The notes under the pieces were generated by a model. The model searched no databases. It saw only the letters and a program-made list of their open reading frames with translations, and was not told where the DNA came from. The position numbers and the translations under genes are program-made. Below are positions 29,437-37,589 of a stretch of 64,000 nt of DNA, in pieces. The first letter of the stretch is position 1. Each line of letters begins with the position of its first letter. Source of the stretch: Methanobrevibacter smithii ATCC 35061 (GTDB taxonomy: Archaea > Methanobacteriota > Methanobacteria > Methanobacteriales > Methanobacteriaceae); the NCBI RefSeq assembly GCF_000016525.1, contig NC_009515.1, forward strand, positions 62,001 through 126,000. Direction: 5' to 3'.

Positions 29437-29464
29437 CTCAGGAATTAGAATAATCCTGAGTCTT
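29437..29464 (+). terminator. Hairpin after the Ig-like protein gene
   Basis: CTCAGGA (29437-29443) pairs with TCCTGAG (29454-29460), followed by TCTTTT. It lies in the short space where the Ig-like gene and the YhgE/Pip gene converge and overlaps the end of the latter. Confidence 0.4.
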
Positions 29465-30710
29465 TTAATGCTTGTTCAAATTTATTAGCTACATTATCAA
29501 ATTTTTCTTTAATGATAATTGTTACAAGCAATGATGCAATAATCATAGCTATCATTGCATAAACACCAGTGAAAAATGTTGGCCAATAAACACCAAGTAA
29601 TGCATTTCTAAGTAAACCTATAGCATAAGTCATTGGTAAATATGGATTTAATGCTTGGAAAAAGTCATTCATCACATATACAGGATAAATACCATTTGTT
29701 GTAGATATTTGAAGTACCAACATAATAATAGCCAATGCTTTACCACCATTACCGAACAGAGATAATAATGAATAAATCAATACCATGAATGCAATGGTTA
29801 TTAAATAAACACAGCCGATGAACAGTCCGGGATCAGAAACCTCAATTCCTAACCAGAATGCACCAATTAGGGTTACTGTTGATTGCAATAATCCTATTAC
29901 TAAGAACAATCCCATTCTACCGAAGTAAAGTTCTAATGGTTTGTATAATGATTCACCTAAGTATCTTGCTTTAATCAATGCAACTGAAATTACACATCCA
30001 ACCCATATTGAAAGTACAATGTAAAATGGAGATACTTCTGAACCGTAATTATCTACAGGATTTATTTTTTCTTTTGTAACTTCAGTTGGAGAGTAGAAAT
30101 AGTTATCTACACCACTTGAATTCATGTAGGATAATTGTGATAAGCTTGATTGAGGTGTTGTTTGACCCATTACTGATAATTGGTTAAATGCTACACCGTT
30201 TACAGTTTGAATAACCTCATCATTTATTTTACTTTGTATCTGATTTACTGCATTGTTACTCATTCTTGAAGCAACAGGGTTTGTTTTCTCATTGATTAAA
30301 TATGTTAATTGTGCTTGTTTTGGGTTTTGATCATTGATTGATAATAAATTTGAGGAGAAATTCTCAGGTATTATTATAGCTGCATAATACGTTCCATTTT
30401 CCACCCCGTCCCGGGCATCATCCTCGTCTACAAAATCCCATGCAAAATCATCATTGTCTTCCAATTTATCAATTACCTTATCTCCAAAGTTATATGAAGC
30501 ATTGTTATATGTTGCGTTTTGGTCATTGTTTACTACTGCAAAATCCAAATTATCTGTATTTCCATAAGGATCCCAACATGCATCAATATTTAAAAGTGCA
30601 TATAAGGAAGGTAAAATAATAATTGCTATTATTGTAATAACAACAGCCGGATTTTTAAAGATTGCTTTTGAATCTTTTTTCATTATATGAAATATTTTAT
30701 CTATTGACAT
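29445..30710 (-). CDS. YhgE/Pip-type (ABC-2-like) membrane protein
   Basis: About 421 residues. One membrane segment near residue 25 (FKNPAVVITIIAIIILPSLYALLNI) is followed by an extracytoplasmic domain with DLDFAVVNNDQ-type start (LDFAVVNNDQNATYNN) and INEKTNPVASRM. Five or six C-terminal membrane helices complete the ABC-2/YhgE-Pip plan. Bacterial YhgE/Pip proteins are longer because of a large external insert. It may export lipid or toxic compounds. GTG at 30719 lies in the GGTGG ribosome binding signal; ATG at 30710 is chosen. It follows the TetR gene, its likely regulator, by 13 bases. Confidence 0.78.
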   Translation of the reverse strand: MSIDKIFHIMKKDSKAIFKNPAVVITIIAIIILPSLYALLNIDACWDPYGNTDNLDFAVVNNDQNATYNNASYNFGDKVIDKLEDNDDFAWDFVDEDDARDGVENGTYYAAIIIPENFSSNLLSINDQNPKQAQLTYLINEKTNPVASRMSNNAVNQIQSKINDEVIQTVNGVAFNQLSVMGQTTPQSSLSQLSYMNSSGVDNYFYSPTEVTKEKINPVDNYGSEVSPFYIVLSIWVGCVISVALIKARYLGESLYKPLELYFGRMGLFLVIGLLQSTVTLIGAFWLGIEVSDPGLFIGCVYLITIAFMVLIYSLLSLFGNGGKALAIIMLVLQISTTNGIYPVYVMNDFFQALNPYLPMTYAIGLLRNALLGVYWPTFFTGVYAMIAMIIASLLVTIIIKEKFDNVANKFEQALKDSGLF

Positions 30711-30723
30711 TAGTTCCACCGTT

Positions 30724-31314
30724 TTAGTTAGTTATACCGTTAATAAATATATCTAAAAAATCATCAAGATACTTATTAGTATCATCATTGGAAACTTTTG
30801 ATTCGAATTTCCAGAATATTATCCCTTCAACAATTACACTAAAGACAGTTAATGCAGCTGCGGAAGGATTGATTTTACGTATTTTTCCTTTATCAATCTG
30901 TTCTTGAAAAATATTGGTTAGATTTTTAAGAACTTCATCTGAAAATTTTGAAAATATTTTTTCCTCTTCAGGATTGGACATCAGCTCGTCTAAAGCTATT
31001 TTAATAATATCCAGATTGTTATCTAAAAAATTAACAAGTTTCCCCCATATATGCTTTAATAATGATTCCAAATCTGTATCTTCGTAATTAATGAAAATAT
31101 CACTTATTTTCTCCAGGAAATAATCTGAATAATAAATCTTAGCTATTTTTAAAAGATTATCTTTAGATTTAAACTTTCTAAAAACAGTAACTTCACTAAC
31201 TTCAGCTTTTTTAGCTATTTTTTTAGTTGTTGTGCCGTTCATTCCTTCTTTATCTAAAAGGAATATTGTTGCATCAACAATTTTCTGTTCTGTTTTATCT
31301 AGTTCAATTTCCAT
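30724..31314 (-). CDS. TetR/AcrR family transcriptional regulator
   Basis: A 196-residue repressor-type protein. The N-terminal HTH reads GTTTKKIAKKAEVSEVTVFR and is followed by KFKSKDNLLKIAKIYY, standard for TetR. The C-terminal ligand domain is variable. A perfect 24-base palindrome lies two bases upstream of the start codon, between a TATA-like box and the gene, so autorepression is expected. The downstream YhgE/Pip gene would be co-regulated, a common TetR-transporter arrangement. No ribosome binding site fits upstream of the ATG, so the message may be leaderless. Confidence 0.88.
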   Translation of the reverse strand: MEIELDKTEQKIVDATIFLLDKEGMNGTTTKKIAKKAEVSEVTVFRKFKSKDNLLKIAKIYYSDYFLEKISDIFINYEDTDLESLLKHIWGKLVNFLDNNLDIIKIALDELMSNPEEEKIFSKFSDEVLKNLTNIFQEQIDKGKIRKINPSAAALTVFSVIVEGIIFWKFESKVSNDDTNKYLDDFLDIFINGITN

Positions 31315-31315
31315 A

Positions 31316-31339
31316 ATGTAAGTAAGTACTTACTTACAT
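31316..31339. promoter_or_regulatory. Perfect 24-bp palindromic operator of the TetR gene
   Basis: The half-site ATGTAAGTAAGT is followed at once by its exact reverse complement ACTTACTTACAT. The palindrome occupies positions -2 to -25 relative to the regulator's start codon. A TATA-like TTTATATG (reverse strand, about 31338-31345) overlaps its distal edge. TetR dimers bind this size and symmetry of site, so binding would block transcription. Confidence 0.75.
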
Positions 31340-31406
31340 ATAAATGTTTAGTTTTTTCTTATTAAAAAATAGCTATAAATAACATTACAATAAATAATTA
31401 AAATTA

Positions 31407-32123
31407 ATGATAACTATAGCTGTTGGAGTTGGAGAAAATAAAAACATCTTAGAGGCTTGTGATATTTTTAAAACACAAAAACCAAATGTCAATATTGAAT
31501 TAATCGAAAATGACAAAAAACTTGCCAAAAGCATTTCAGACAAAAATATAGATGCAACAATACGGGGTTCACTAGCTGCATCCAATGTTTTAAAACAACT
31601 AAAAGAAAGTTATCCCAAAATATCAAGAGCAACATATATCCATGGGAAAGGTCATGAATTTATAATAAGCTCCGTCGGCATTGACGAAGGAAACACCCTA
31701 AAAGAAAAGCTCAATATAGCTGTTCACTGCATAGATTTTATGAAAAAACTTAAAAAAACTCCGAAAATAGCTACACTTTCATATGCAAGACCCGGAGATT
31801 ACGGCAGAAGCGAAGAAATCAACCAGTCACTGGATGATGCCAAAAAGCTCACCCAATTAATTGAAAAGCATACAAATCAGAAAATTGAAAACAGCTGCGT
31901 ATTAATTGACCAGGCTATAAAAAACAAATGCAACATATTAATAGCTCCAAACGGAATTGTAGGAAATACTATTTTTAGAACACTTGTTTTATTAAACTCA
32001 TGGCCAAGCTTTGGAGCAATAACCTTCGGCATTGATGACATATACATCGACACCAGCCGTGACCAAAGTAGAGAAGGTTATTTGCGCAGTTTAGAATTGG
32101 CATATAAATTGGCCAAACTTTAA
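31407..32123 (+). CDS. mtxX: Methanogenesis marker protein 4 (MtxX)
   Basis: A 238-residue protein related to phosphotransacetylase/phosphobutyryltransferase folds. Key parts are [50 protein letters not shown] and [16 protein letters not shown]. It is conserved in methanogens as marker protein 4 (MtxX); the reaction is not known. The ATG has no Shine-Dalgarno sequence. It is divergent from the TetR gene and 56 bases before uppS. Confidence 0.85.
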   Translation: MITIAVGVGENKNILEACDIFKTQKPNVNIELIENDKKLAKSISDKNIDATIRGSLAASNVLKQLKESYPKISRATYIHGKGHEFIISSVGIDEGNTLKEKLNIAVHCIDFMKKLKKTPKIATLSYARPGDYGRSEEINQSLDDAKKLTQLIEKHTNQKIENSCVLIDQAIKNKCNILIAPNGIVGNTIFRTLVLLNSWPSFGAITFGIDDIYIDTSRDQSREGYLRSLELAYKLAKL

Positions 32124-32179
32124 AAGCATCAAATAATATATATTTATTAATAGAGAATCATTTACTTCAGGTAGTTATT

Positions 32180-32944
32180 ATGGGTGAAAATTTTATTTAT
32201 AAAATATATGAATGGTATATTTCCAGAAATTTAGAAACCTCAAAAATGCCCAAACATGTAGCAATTATCATGGACGGCAACAGACGCTATTCTAAGATTC
32301 AGGGAAATATGGATGTTGTAAAAGGACATGAAATTGGAGTAGACACTCTGGAAAAAGTTTTAGACTGGACAATAGAACTTGGAATTGAAATAGTAACAGC
32401 ATATGCATTCTCAACAGAAAACTTTAACAGACCGGAACACGAAGTGGAAGGACTGATGAATTTATTCTTCAAAAACTTTAAAAGACTGGTTGATCATGAA
32501 AAAATCCATAAAAACGAAGTAAAAGTCAAAGTAGTGGGAAGAATCGATTTATTGCCTGACAATGTAAAAGAAGCTATTAACGATGCAGAAGAAGCAACTA
32601 AAAACTATAACAAAAGACAACTTAATTTAGCTATCGGATATGACGGCCGTTTAGAAATCGTAGATTCAGTTAAAAAAATCATCAGAGATATTGAAAAAGG
32701 ATTAATAACAGTTGACGATGTTGATGAAGATTTAATAAGTAAAAACCTTTATACTGCAGGATTGGACGACCCCAATTTAATTATCAGAACAAGCGGAGAA
32801 GAAAGATTAAGCGGATTCCTACTCTGGCAATCATCATACTCTGAATTATACTTCTGTGAAAGTTTATGGCCAGAACTTAGAAAAGTAGATTTCTTAAGAG
32901 CCATCAGATCATACCAAGAAAGAGAACGTAGATTTGGAGTATAA
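32180..32944 (+). CDS. uppS: Z-polyprenyl (undecaprenyl-type) diphosphate synthase
   Basis: A 254-residue cis-prenyltransferase that elongates farnesyl or geranylgeranyl diphosphate to the lipid carrier for glycan and pseudomurein precursors. Motifs in order are [12 protein letters not shown] (catalytic Asp), [28 protein letters not shown] and [20 protein letters not shown]. All conserved regions of the family are present. AGGTAG precedes the ATG. tatD follows 5 bases later. Confidence 0.93.
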   Translation: MGENFIYKIYEWYISRNLETSKMPKHVAIIMDGNRRYSKIQGNMDVVKGHEIGVDTLEKVLDWTIELGIEIVTAYAFSTENFNRPEHEVEGLMNLFFKNFKRLVDHEKIHKNEVKVKVVGRIDLLPDNVKEAINDAEEATKNYNKRQLNLAIGYDGRLEIVDSVKKIIRDIEKGLITVDDVDEDLISKNLYTAGLDDPNLIIRTSGEERLSGFLLWQSSYSELYFCESLWPELRKVDFLRAIRSYQERERRFGV

Positions 32945-32949
32945 AAAAT

Positions 32950-33711
32950 ATGATAGATACACACTGCCACATAGATTTTGAAGACTATAACAACGATAGA
33001 ACAGACGTAATTAAAAGAGCAAAAGAAAAGCTGGATGCAGTAATTAACTCCGGAACAAATCTTGAAGGAAATCAGACTGTTTTAAATTTATCAAAAGAAA
33101 ATGAAGGATTTATTTATCCGACTTTCGGATTCCACCCTGTAACTTCACAGGAATGTACCGCTGAAGAACTGCACGAAGCTCAAAAACATTTAATTGACAA
33201 TATCAATGATATTGTAGCTATTGGTGAAGTGGGAATGGACTTTTTTTACGTAAAAGACAAATCCCTAAGGGCAAGACAAAAAGAAATATTCACCAGCTTT
33301 ATTGAAATAGCCAATGATTATAAAGTTCCTTTGCTTATGCATGTTCGCGACTGCGAGAAAAAAGCATTGAATCTCATCAATGAATACGAAGACCTGCCAT
33401 ATGCAGTATTTCACTGCTTTAGCGGAAGCCTAAAAACAGCTAAAAGAATAATGGAGCATGACAACTATTACATGAGCTTTTCCACAATGCTTTGCTACTC
33501 ACAAAGACATCAGGAACTAATAAAAGACATTCCATTGGATCATGTTCTGACTGAAACAGACAGTCCCTATTTAGCCATGACAAAAGAAGAAAGAAATGAA
33601 CCTGCAAATGTTGTTAAGGCCTGTGAAAAAATAGCTGAAATTAAAGAAATGGATTTGAACACTGTTGATGAAATAACAACCAACAATGCGAAAAGAGTAT
33701 TTAACATCTAA
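32950..33711 (+). CDS. tatD: TatD family metal-dependent hydrolase
   Basis: A 253-residue TIM-barrel hydrolase. Metal ligands are in MIDTHCHIDFEDY, AIGEVGMDFFY, LLMHVRDCEK, VFHCFSGSLK and TETDSPYLAM. Family members are 3'-5' DNA exonucleases or deacylases that act on DNA repair or D-amino acids. It probably shares a transcript with uppS. Its end overlaps the opposing gene by 4 bases. Confidence 0.9.
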   Translation: MIDTHCHIDFEDYNNDRTDVIKRAKEKLDAVINSGTNLEGNQTVLNLSKENEGFIYPTFGFHPVTSQECTAEELHEAQKHLIDNINDIVAIGEVGMDFFYVKDKSLRARQKEIFTSFIEIANDYKVPLLMHVRDCEKKALNLINEYEDLPYAVFHCFSGSLKTAKRIMEHDNYYMSFSTMLCYSQRHQELIKDIPLDHVLTETDSPYLAMTKEERNEPANVVKACEKIAEIKEMDLNTVDEITTNNAKRVFNI

Positions 33712-34076
33712 TCTTTTAACAAGAGATTTAGATTCAATACACTAAATCCTTTATCTACTTCTGTATAAATAACCAATGTAAATTTATCCAAATCTTTTAA
33801 AAGAGCATCCAATTTTTCAAAAGGAATATCAACAGCATTTAAATAAACATTAAAATCTTTTTGAGCGAATCTTACCGGTTTTCTGCAAAACAATTTAAAT
33901 TCATAAAGATACAATTCAATTCTGTCTCCCAAATCTTCAGGATTTCCGTTTCCGTTTAACAGAAAGTCAATAATGTCTTCCTGCAGAATCTTACCTTCAT
34001 TATCCATATCTATCTGAAGACTTTCCATTTCCTTCAGCTCATTTAAAAGCTCATCTTTTTCATTCTGACTATACAT
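33708..34076 (-). CDS. Hypothetical small acidic helical protein
   Basis: A 122-residue protein that I do not recognise. It begins with a charged helix (NEKDELLNELKEMESLQIDM) and has DIIDFLLNGNGNPEDLGDRI and FCRKPVRFAQKDFNVYLNAV. No membrane segment or known motif is visible. It lies downstream of the two pilin-like genes on the same strand with a 25-base gap, so it could be part of that unit. The ribosome binding site is weak. Confidence 0.55.
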   Translation of the reverse strand: MYSQNEKDELLNELKEMESLQIDMDNEGKILQEDIIDFLLNGNGNPEDLGDRIELYLYEFKLFCRKPVRFAQKDFNVYLNAVDIPFEKLDALLKDLDKFTLVIYTEVDKGFSVLNLNLLLKD

Positions 34077-34101
34077 AAAGATTAATTATTTTTAATAATA
34101 T

Positions 34102-34596
34102 TTAAACCCATACTACATTAGCTGTTGTAAAGACATAATTATTGGAAAATACCGGATTGTACAGTTTATTTGTAGAATCTGCTGTATTAAAACTCATAGC
34201 TACTGATTTTCTCAAATTATAATTAATCCTATCTCCGATTGAATCCAGTTCTTTTTTATTATAATCAACACTTGCTTTTGCATAGACTTTAAACTGTATT
34301 TTTTGCTTTCCATAATTTTCATCTATTCCTGATGAATTATAACTAACATTCACAATACTTACACTGCAGGGGTGTTTTAAGCCTTCCCTGTCATCATATT
34401 CATTAAATGTTTCCTTCGGATATATTGCACTTGATGATGATGCAACACCTTCATCAGCACCTGATTTTGCAGCTGCCATTGCTATGTTAAGTTCATTTTC
34501 ATTAGCTATCATGAATATTGAAATCATTAAAACAACTATTAAAGACCCAACCAGCAACATATATTCTCCGCTGAGCTGGCCTTTTTCATCATTCAT
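34102..34596 (-). CDS. Class III signal peptide (type IV pilin-like) protein
   Basis: A 164-residue protein with the archaeal class III signal: KGQLSGEYMLLVGSLIVVLM. The Q-x-S-x-E motif right after the cleavage point is the mark of EppA-processed pilins in euryarchaeal methanogens. A single hydrophobic helix follows, then a strand-rich external domain. It could assemble into or cap a pilus-like filament at the cell surface. Its start overlaps the upstream pilin-like gene by 4 bases. Confidence 0.82.
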   Translation of the reverse strand: MNDEKGQLSGEYMLLVGSLIVVLMISIFMIANENELNIAMAAAKSGADEGVASSSSAIYPKETFNEYDDREGLKHPCSVSIVNVSYNSSGIDENYGKQKIQFKVYAKASVDYNKKELDSIGDRINYNLRKSVAMSFNTADSTNKLYNPVFSNNYVFTTANVVWV

Positions 34597-34985
34597 ATTA
34601 TCACAATCTCCCCATCTCGATTTTCGATTAAATAACTCCGTCCACCGTACAACTCATAATTTCTATTAATATCTGCCGGCAAAATAGACACTTCACCTTT
34701 TTTATTTGAGTATTCAATTGTTAATTTGCTTTTTTCAACTGTAATCTTATATGCATACTCTTTTTGAGGCAGCAAAACTTTTTTGGAAAACCCTTCACCA
34801 TTTGAGTTAACCTGATTTATACAGTTAGCCAGATTATCCAAAATCAACCTGTGGCTGAAACTTGATTCGATATTTTTATCTGATTCCAAATTTGACTGTA
34901 CATAAAAGAGTATTGATGCAACTATCAATAATATTATAAAAATAGAAAAAATGGCTTCTAGTGATATAACTCCTTTTTTATCCAT
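34593..34985 (-). CDS. Pilin-like protein with short prepilin signal
   Basis: A 130-residue protein beginning MDKKGVISLEAIFSIFIILL, a short charged leader, Gly, then a hydrophobic helix with Glu at position +5 as in type IV prepilins. It lacks the Q of the class III consensus. The external part has a CINQVNSNGEGFSKK segment and a strand-rich tail (YAYKITVEKSKLTIEYSNKK). Coupled by a 4-base overlap to the next pilin-like gene, it may be a minor subunit of the same filament. Confidence 0.72.
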   Translation of the reverse strand: MDKKGVISLEAIFSIFIILLIVASILFYVQSNLESDKNIESSFSHRLILDNLANCINQVNSNGEGFSKKVLLPQKEYAYKITVEKSKLTIEYSNKKGEVSILPADINRNYELYGGRSYLIENRDGEIVII

Positions 34986-35102
34986 ATTTTTTAATTATCC
35001 TGATAATTAATAAACTTTGTTTAAATTAAAGTGAAATATTGATGTTAAATTCTTTTTTACTTTCATAATTATTAAATAGAAGTTAAATCAAAAAATTGTA
35101 TT

Positions 35103-35855
35103 ATGAAAGGTAAAGTAATCTTTATTGGAGCAGGTCCCGGTGACCCGGATTTAGTAACTGTCAAAGGAAGAAATGTTATTGAAAAAGCAGATGTTATTGT
35201 TTATGCAGGATCTTTAGTTAATAAAGAAGTTTTAAATCCAAGAAAAGAAGATTGTGTTGTTTACAACAGCGCTGTATTGAATTTAGAGGAAACAACTGAA
35301 ATTTGCCGCGAAGCAACTTCCAAAGGACAGTTAGTAGCTAGAGTCCATACTGGAGACCCTTCCATTTATGGAGCTATCGGTGAGCAAATCAGAGAGTTGC
35401 AAAAATATGATATTGAATATGATATTATTCCGGGAGTAAGTTCATTATTTGGTACAGCCAGCGTACTTGAAACAGAATTGACATTACCTGAAATTTCACA
35501 AACAGTTATTATTACACGTCCCGAAGGCAGGACTCCCAAACCACGTAGTGAAAGCATTTCCAGCTTATCCAAACACCAGGCAACTATGTGTATCTTTTTG
35601 GGAATTGGTATGATTGATAAAGTTGTTGATGAATTGCTGGTCGGATATAGTGAGGATACTCCTATAGCAGTTGTAAAAAAAGCAACTTGGGATGACCAGG
35701 AAATAATTAGAGGAACCTTAAAGAATATTGCACAAAAAGTAAAAGATGCTAATATAACAAAGACTGCAATGATTGTAGTTGGAGATGTGTTAAACCCTGG
35801 AGATTTCACACCATCTAAGCTATATGATCCAAACTTTAAACATGAATATAGATAA
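35103..35855 (+). CDS. cbiF: Cobalt-precorrin-4 C11-methyltransferase
   Basis: A 250-residue SAM-dependent tetrapyrrole methylase that methylates C-11 in the anaerobic cobalamin route. The opening VIFIGAGPGDPDLVTVKGR and the later VIVYAGSLVNKEVL, RVHTGDPSIYGAIGEQI and PGVSSLFGTASVLETELTLP are characteristic of CbiF/CobM. Cobamides serve the methyltransferases of methanogenesis and the MetE-like enzyme encoded next door. No other cobalamin gene is nearby. It converges on the methionine synthase gene. Confidence 0.92.
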   Translation: MKGKVIFIGAGPGDPDLVTVKGRNVIEKADVIVYAGSLVNKEVLNPRKEDCVVYNSAVLNLEETTEICREATSKGQLVARVHTGDPSIYGAIGEQIRELQKYDIEYDIIPGVSSLFGTASVLETELTLPEISQTVIITRPEGRTPKPRSESISSLSKHQATMCIFLGIGMIDKVVDELLVGYSEDTPIAVVKKATWDDQEIIRGTLKNIAQKVKDANITKTAMIVVGDVLNPGDFTPSKLYDPNFKHEYR

Positions 35856-35858
35856 TTT

Positions 35859-36803
35859 TTAACTATATTCATCTTTTATACTGTTCATTAATTTAAGCTT
35901 ATTGAAAGCTACATCCTTAGTAGCTCTTCTTAACCCACAGTCAGGGTCTAAAATCATATTATCTTTTCCAAGAATTTCAACACCTTTAGCTATCAGGCCT
36001 TCAATTTTTTCTTTTGAATCAACTTCATTTATGGAAGTGTCAAGACAGCCAAAGCCTATTTTTTTATTCCTGATTAAAGATGAGTTTTCTTCTAAAATTT
36101 TAATGTTAATGTCGTTTCCTGCAAATTCACAGTCCAAAATATCAATATTGAATTTAATCAAATCTTTGAAAACATTATCCAAATTACCGCAAACATGCAT
36201 AGCTAATGGAACACTAAGATTTTCACCAATTATATCAATAGCTTTACTGGCTACTTTCAAATCAACCAGACCAGTAGATAAAAACGGTTCATCAACTTGA
36301 ATATAAACCGGATTAATCTTTTTTTCAATAGCTTCAACTTCATGTTTAAGACTTCTGGCCAAATCCAAAATTGCATCTTCCTTATGTTTATAGAAAGACT
36401 CAATTCTTGATGAATAAACAATTGTGGAAGGACCAGTTATGATTCCCTTAATTCCTTTACCTTCAGGAATATTTCCATTAAAATAATCATTCATGACTTT
36501 TTTAGCATATTTTAAATCATCAATGGAAATTTCTTTTGTAGGCTGTCTGATTTTAGAAGTGATAACAGTATTATTGTCTTCCAACTGCATTCCCGGAATA
36601 AAATTAGTAAAAGTAGAAACCATATCTCCACGAACCTGACCATCAGAAATAATGTCAACTCCAGCATCAAGTTGTGAGATTACAGTTTGTTTTATAGACT
36701 CCTTAAAAGGATCATAAGCTCCAAATACATTTAATATTTTATCTTTTGCAGTAGTTGGAGATTTTATTTCAGCAGGAAAACTGCCAACAACAGTAGAAAT
36801 CAT
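35859..36803 (-). CDS. metE: Archaeal core methionine synthase (MetE C-terminal type)
   Basis: A 314-residue protein equal to the catalytic half of MetE. Zinc ligands are expected in MHVCGNLDNV and LDPDCGLRRATKD. Substrate-site blocks are YIQVDEPFLSTGL and the N-terminal ISTVVGSFPAE. The archaeal short enzyme takes methyl groups from methylcobalamin or a corrinoid protein rather than folate. It follows DUF1894 and DUF1890 with gaps of 8 and 4 bases. This is the same order as MTH775-MTH777 in M. thermautotrophicus, as I recall it. Confidence 0.88.
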   Translation of the reverse strand: MISTVVGSFPAEIKSPTTAKDKILNVFGAYDPFKESIKQTVISQLDAGVDIISDGQVRGDMVSTFTNFIPGMQLEDNNTVITSKIRQPTKEISIDDLKYAKKVMNDYFNGNIPEGKGIKGIITGPSTIVYSSRIESFYKHKEDAILDLARSLKHEVEAIEKKINPVYIQVDEPFLSTGLVDLKVASKAIDIIGENLSVPLAMHVCGNLDNVFKDLIKFNIDILDCEFAGNDINIKILEENSSLIRNKKIGFGCLDTSINEVDSKEKIEGLIAKGVEILGKDNMILDPDCGLRRATKDVAFNKLKLMNSIKDEYS

Positions 36804-36811
36804 AAACTCAT

Positions 36812-37117
36812 CTATTTGATATTTAATGTTCTTATTTTTTCAATCTCGGCCATGTCAACCGGCAACTCTACAACTGCAGTACCATAACATGGTTTGGTAT
36901 ATGGAATAAGTACAGTTCCTTTTTTTGAATCAACACCAATAGGAATCGGAGTTATACCAATAACACGAGATCCTAAAATTTCTTCTCCAGCATTGACATA
37001 AACGATTTCTGGAGCTTTAAATCTGATAAGTCTGGCACAATCTTTAAAGCCTGCCTGTGATGCCAAAATTTCATAATTATCAGACTGCTGAAGATAAGTA
37101 TCTAAACAAAAAGACAT
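36812..37117 (-). CDS. DUF1894 family protein
   Basis: A 101-residue protein, MSFCLDTYLQQSDNYEILAS at the start and ILGSRVIGITPIPIGVDSKK in the middle, matching methanogen family DUF1894. Function unknown. Four cysteine residues include FKDCARLI and KPCYGTAV. Its ribosome binding site GGAGTT overlaps the end of DUF1890. The constant company of the methionine synthase suggests a role in methyl transfer or homocysteine supply, by inference only. Confidence 0.78.
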   Translation of the reverse strand: MSFCLDTYLQQSDNYEILASQAGFKDCARLIRFKAPEIVYVNAGEEILGSRVIGITPIPIGVDSKKGTVLIPYTKPCYGTAVVELPVDMAEIEKIRTLNIK

Positions 37118-37121
37118 TTTA

Positions 37122-37574
37122 TTATAACTCCTTCAATACTTTATCTAGGTTAACTTTAATTGGATTTGGATTATGAAATGCTCTTACAGAAATAACTTCT
37201 GCATCAGTATTTTCACTGACAATTTCAGTATATTCCTTTAACAACTCAGAATCCTTTTCAAATACAAGTGCAATAGATTTGGTTTGTAGAAGCTGATAGA
37301 AAGTTACAAAATAGGATGCTGCTGCATCTTTATGTACAAATCCTAACAACAAATCATATTCCCCTTCCTGAACATTAGCTAAGCAGTCGTCCAAGTCAAC
37401 CATTTCCTGAATATAATATTTTTCCGGATCAGAAACTTTAACTAATTTGGAAGCTGCAGGATTGGCAGCAATTGTCACATCATAACCTTTTTCAGATAAT
37501 TTATAAGACGCATAAATTGACATAGGTGTTTGTGATGGGGTTTCCGGACATCCCAATAATATTAATGCTTTCAT
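37122..37574 (-). CDS. DUF1890 family protein (MTH777-like)
   Basis: A 150-residue alpha/beta protein: MKALILLGCPETPSQTPMSI opens it, followed by KGYDVTIAANPAASKLVKVS and DLLLGFVHKDAAASYFVTFY. It resembles the structurally known MTH777 fold (DUF1890), a Rossmann-like domain with a conserved Cys-Pro turn. No reaction is known. GAGGTTGAAAAGAG precedes the ATG. First gene of a DUF1890-DUF1894-metE unit. Confidence 0.82.
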   Translation of the reverse strand: MKALILLGCPETPSQTPMSIYASYKLSEKGYDVTIAANPAASKLVKVSDPEKYYIQEMVDLDDCLANVQEGEYDLLLGFVHKDAAASYFVTFYQLLQTKSIALVFEKDSELLKEYTEIVSENTDAEVISVRAFHNPNPIKVNLDKVLKEL

Positions 37575-37589
37575 CTCTTTTCAACCTCT

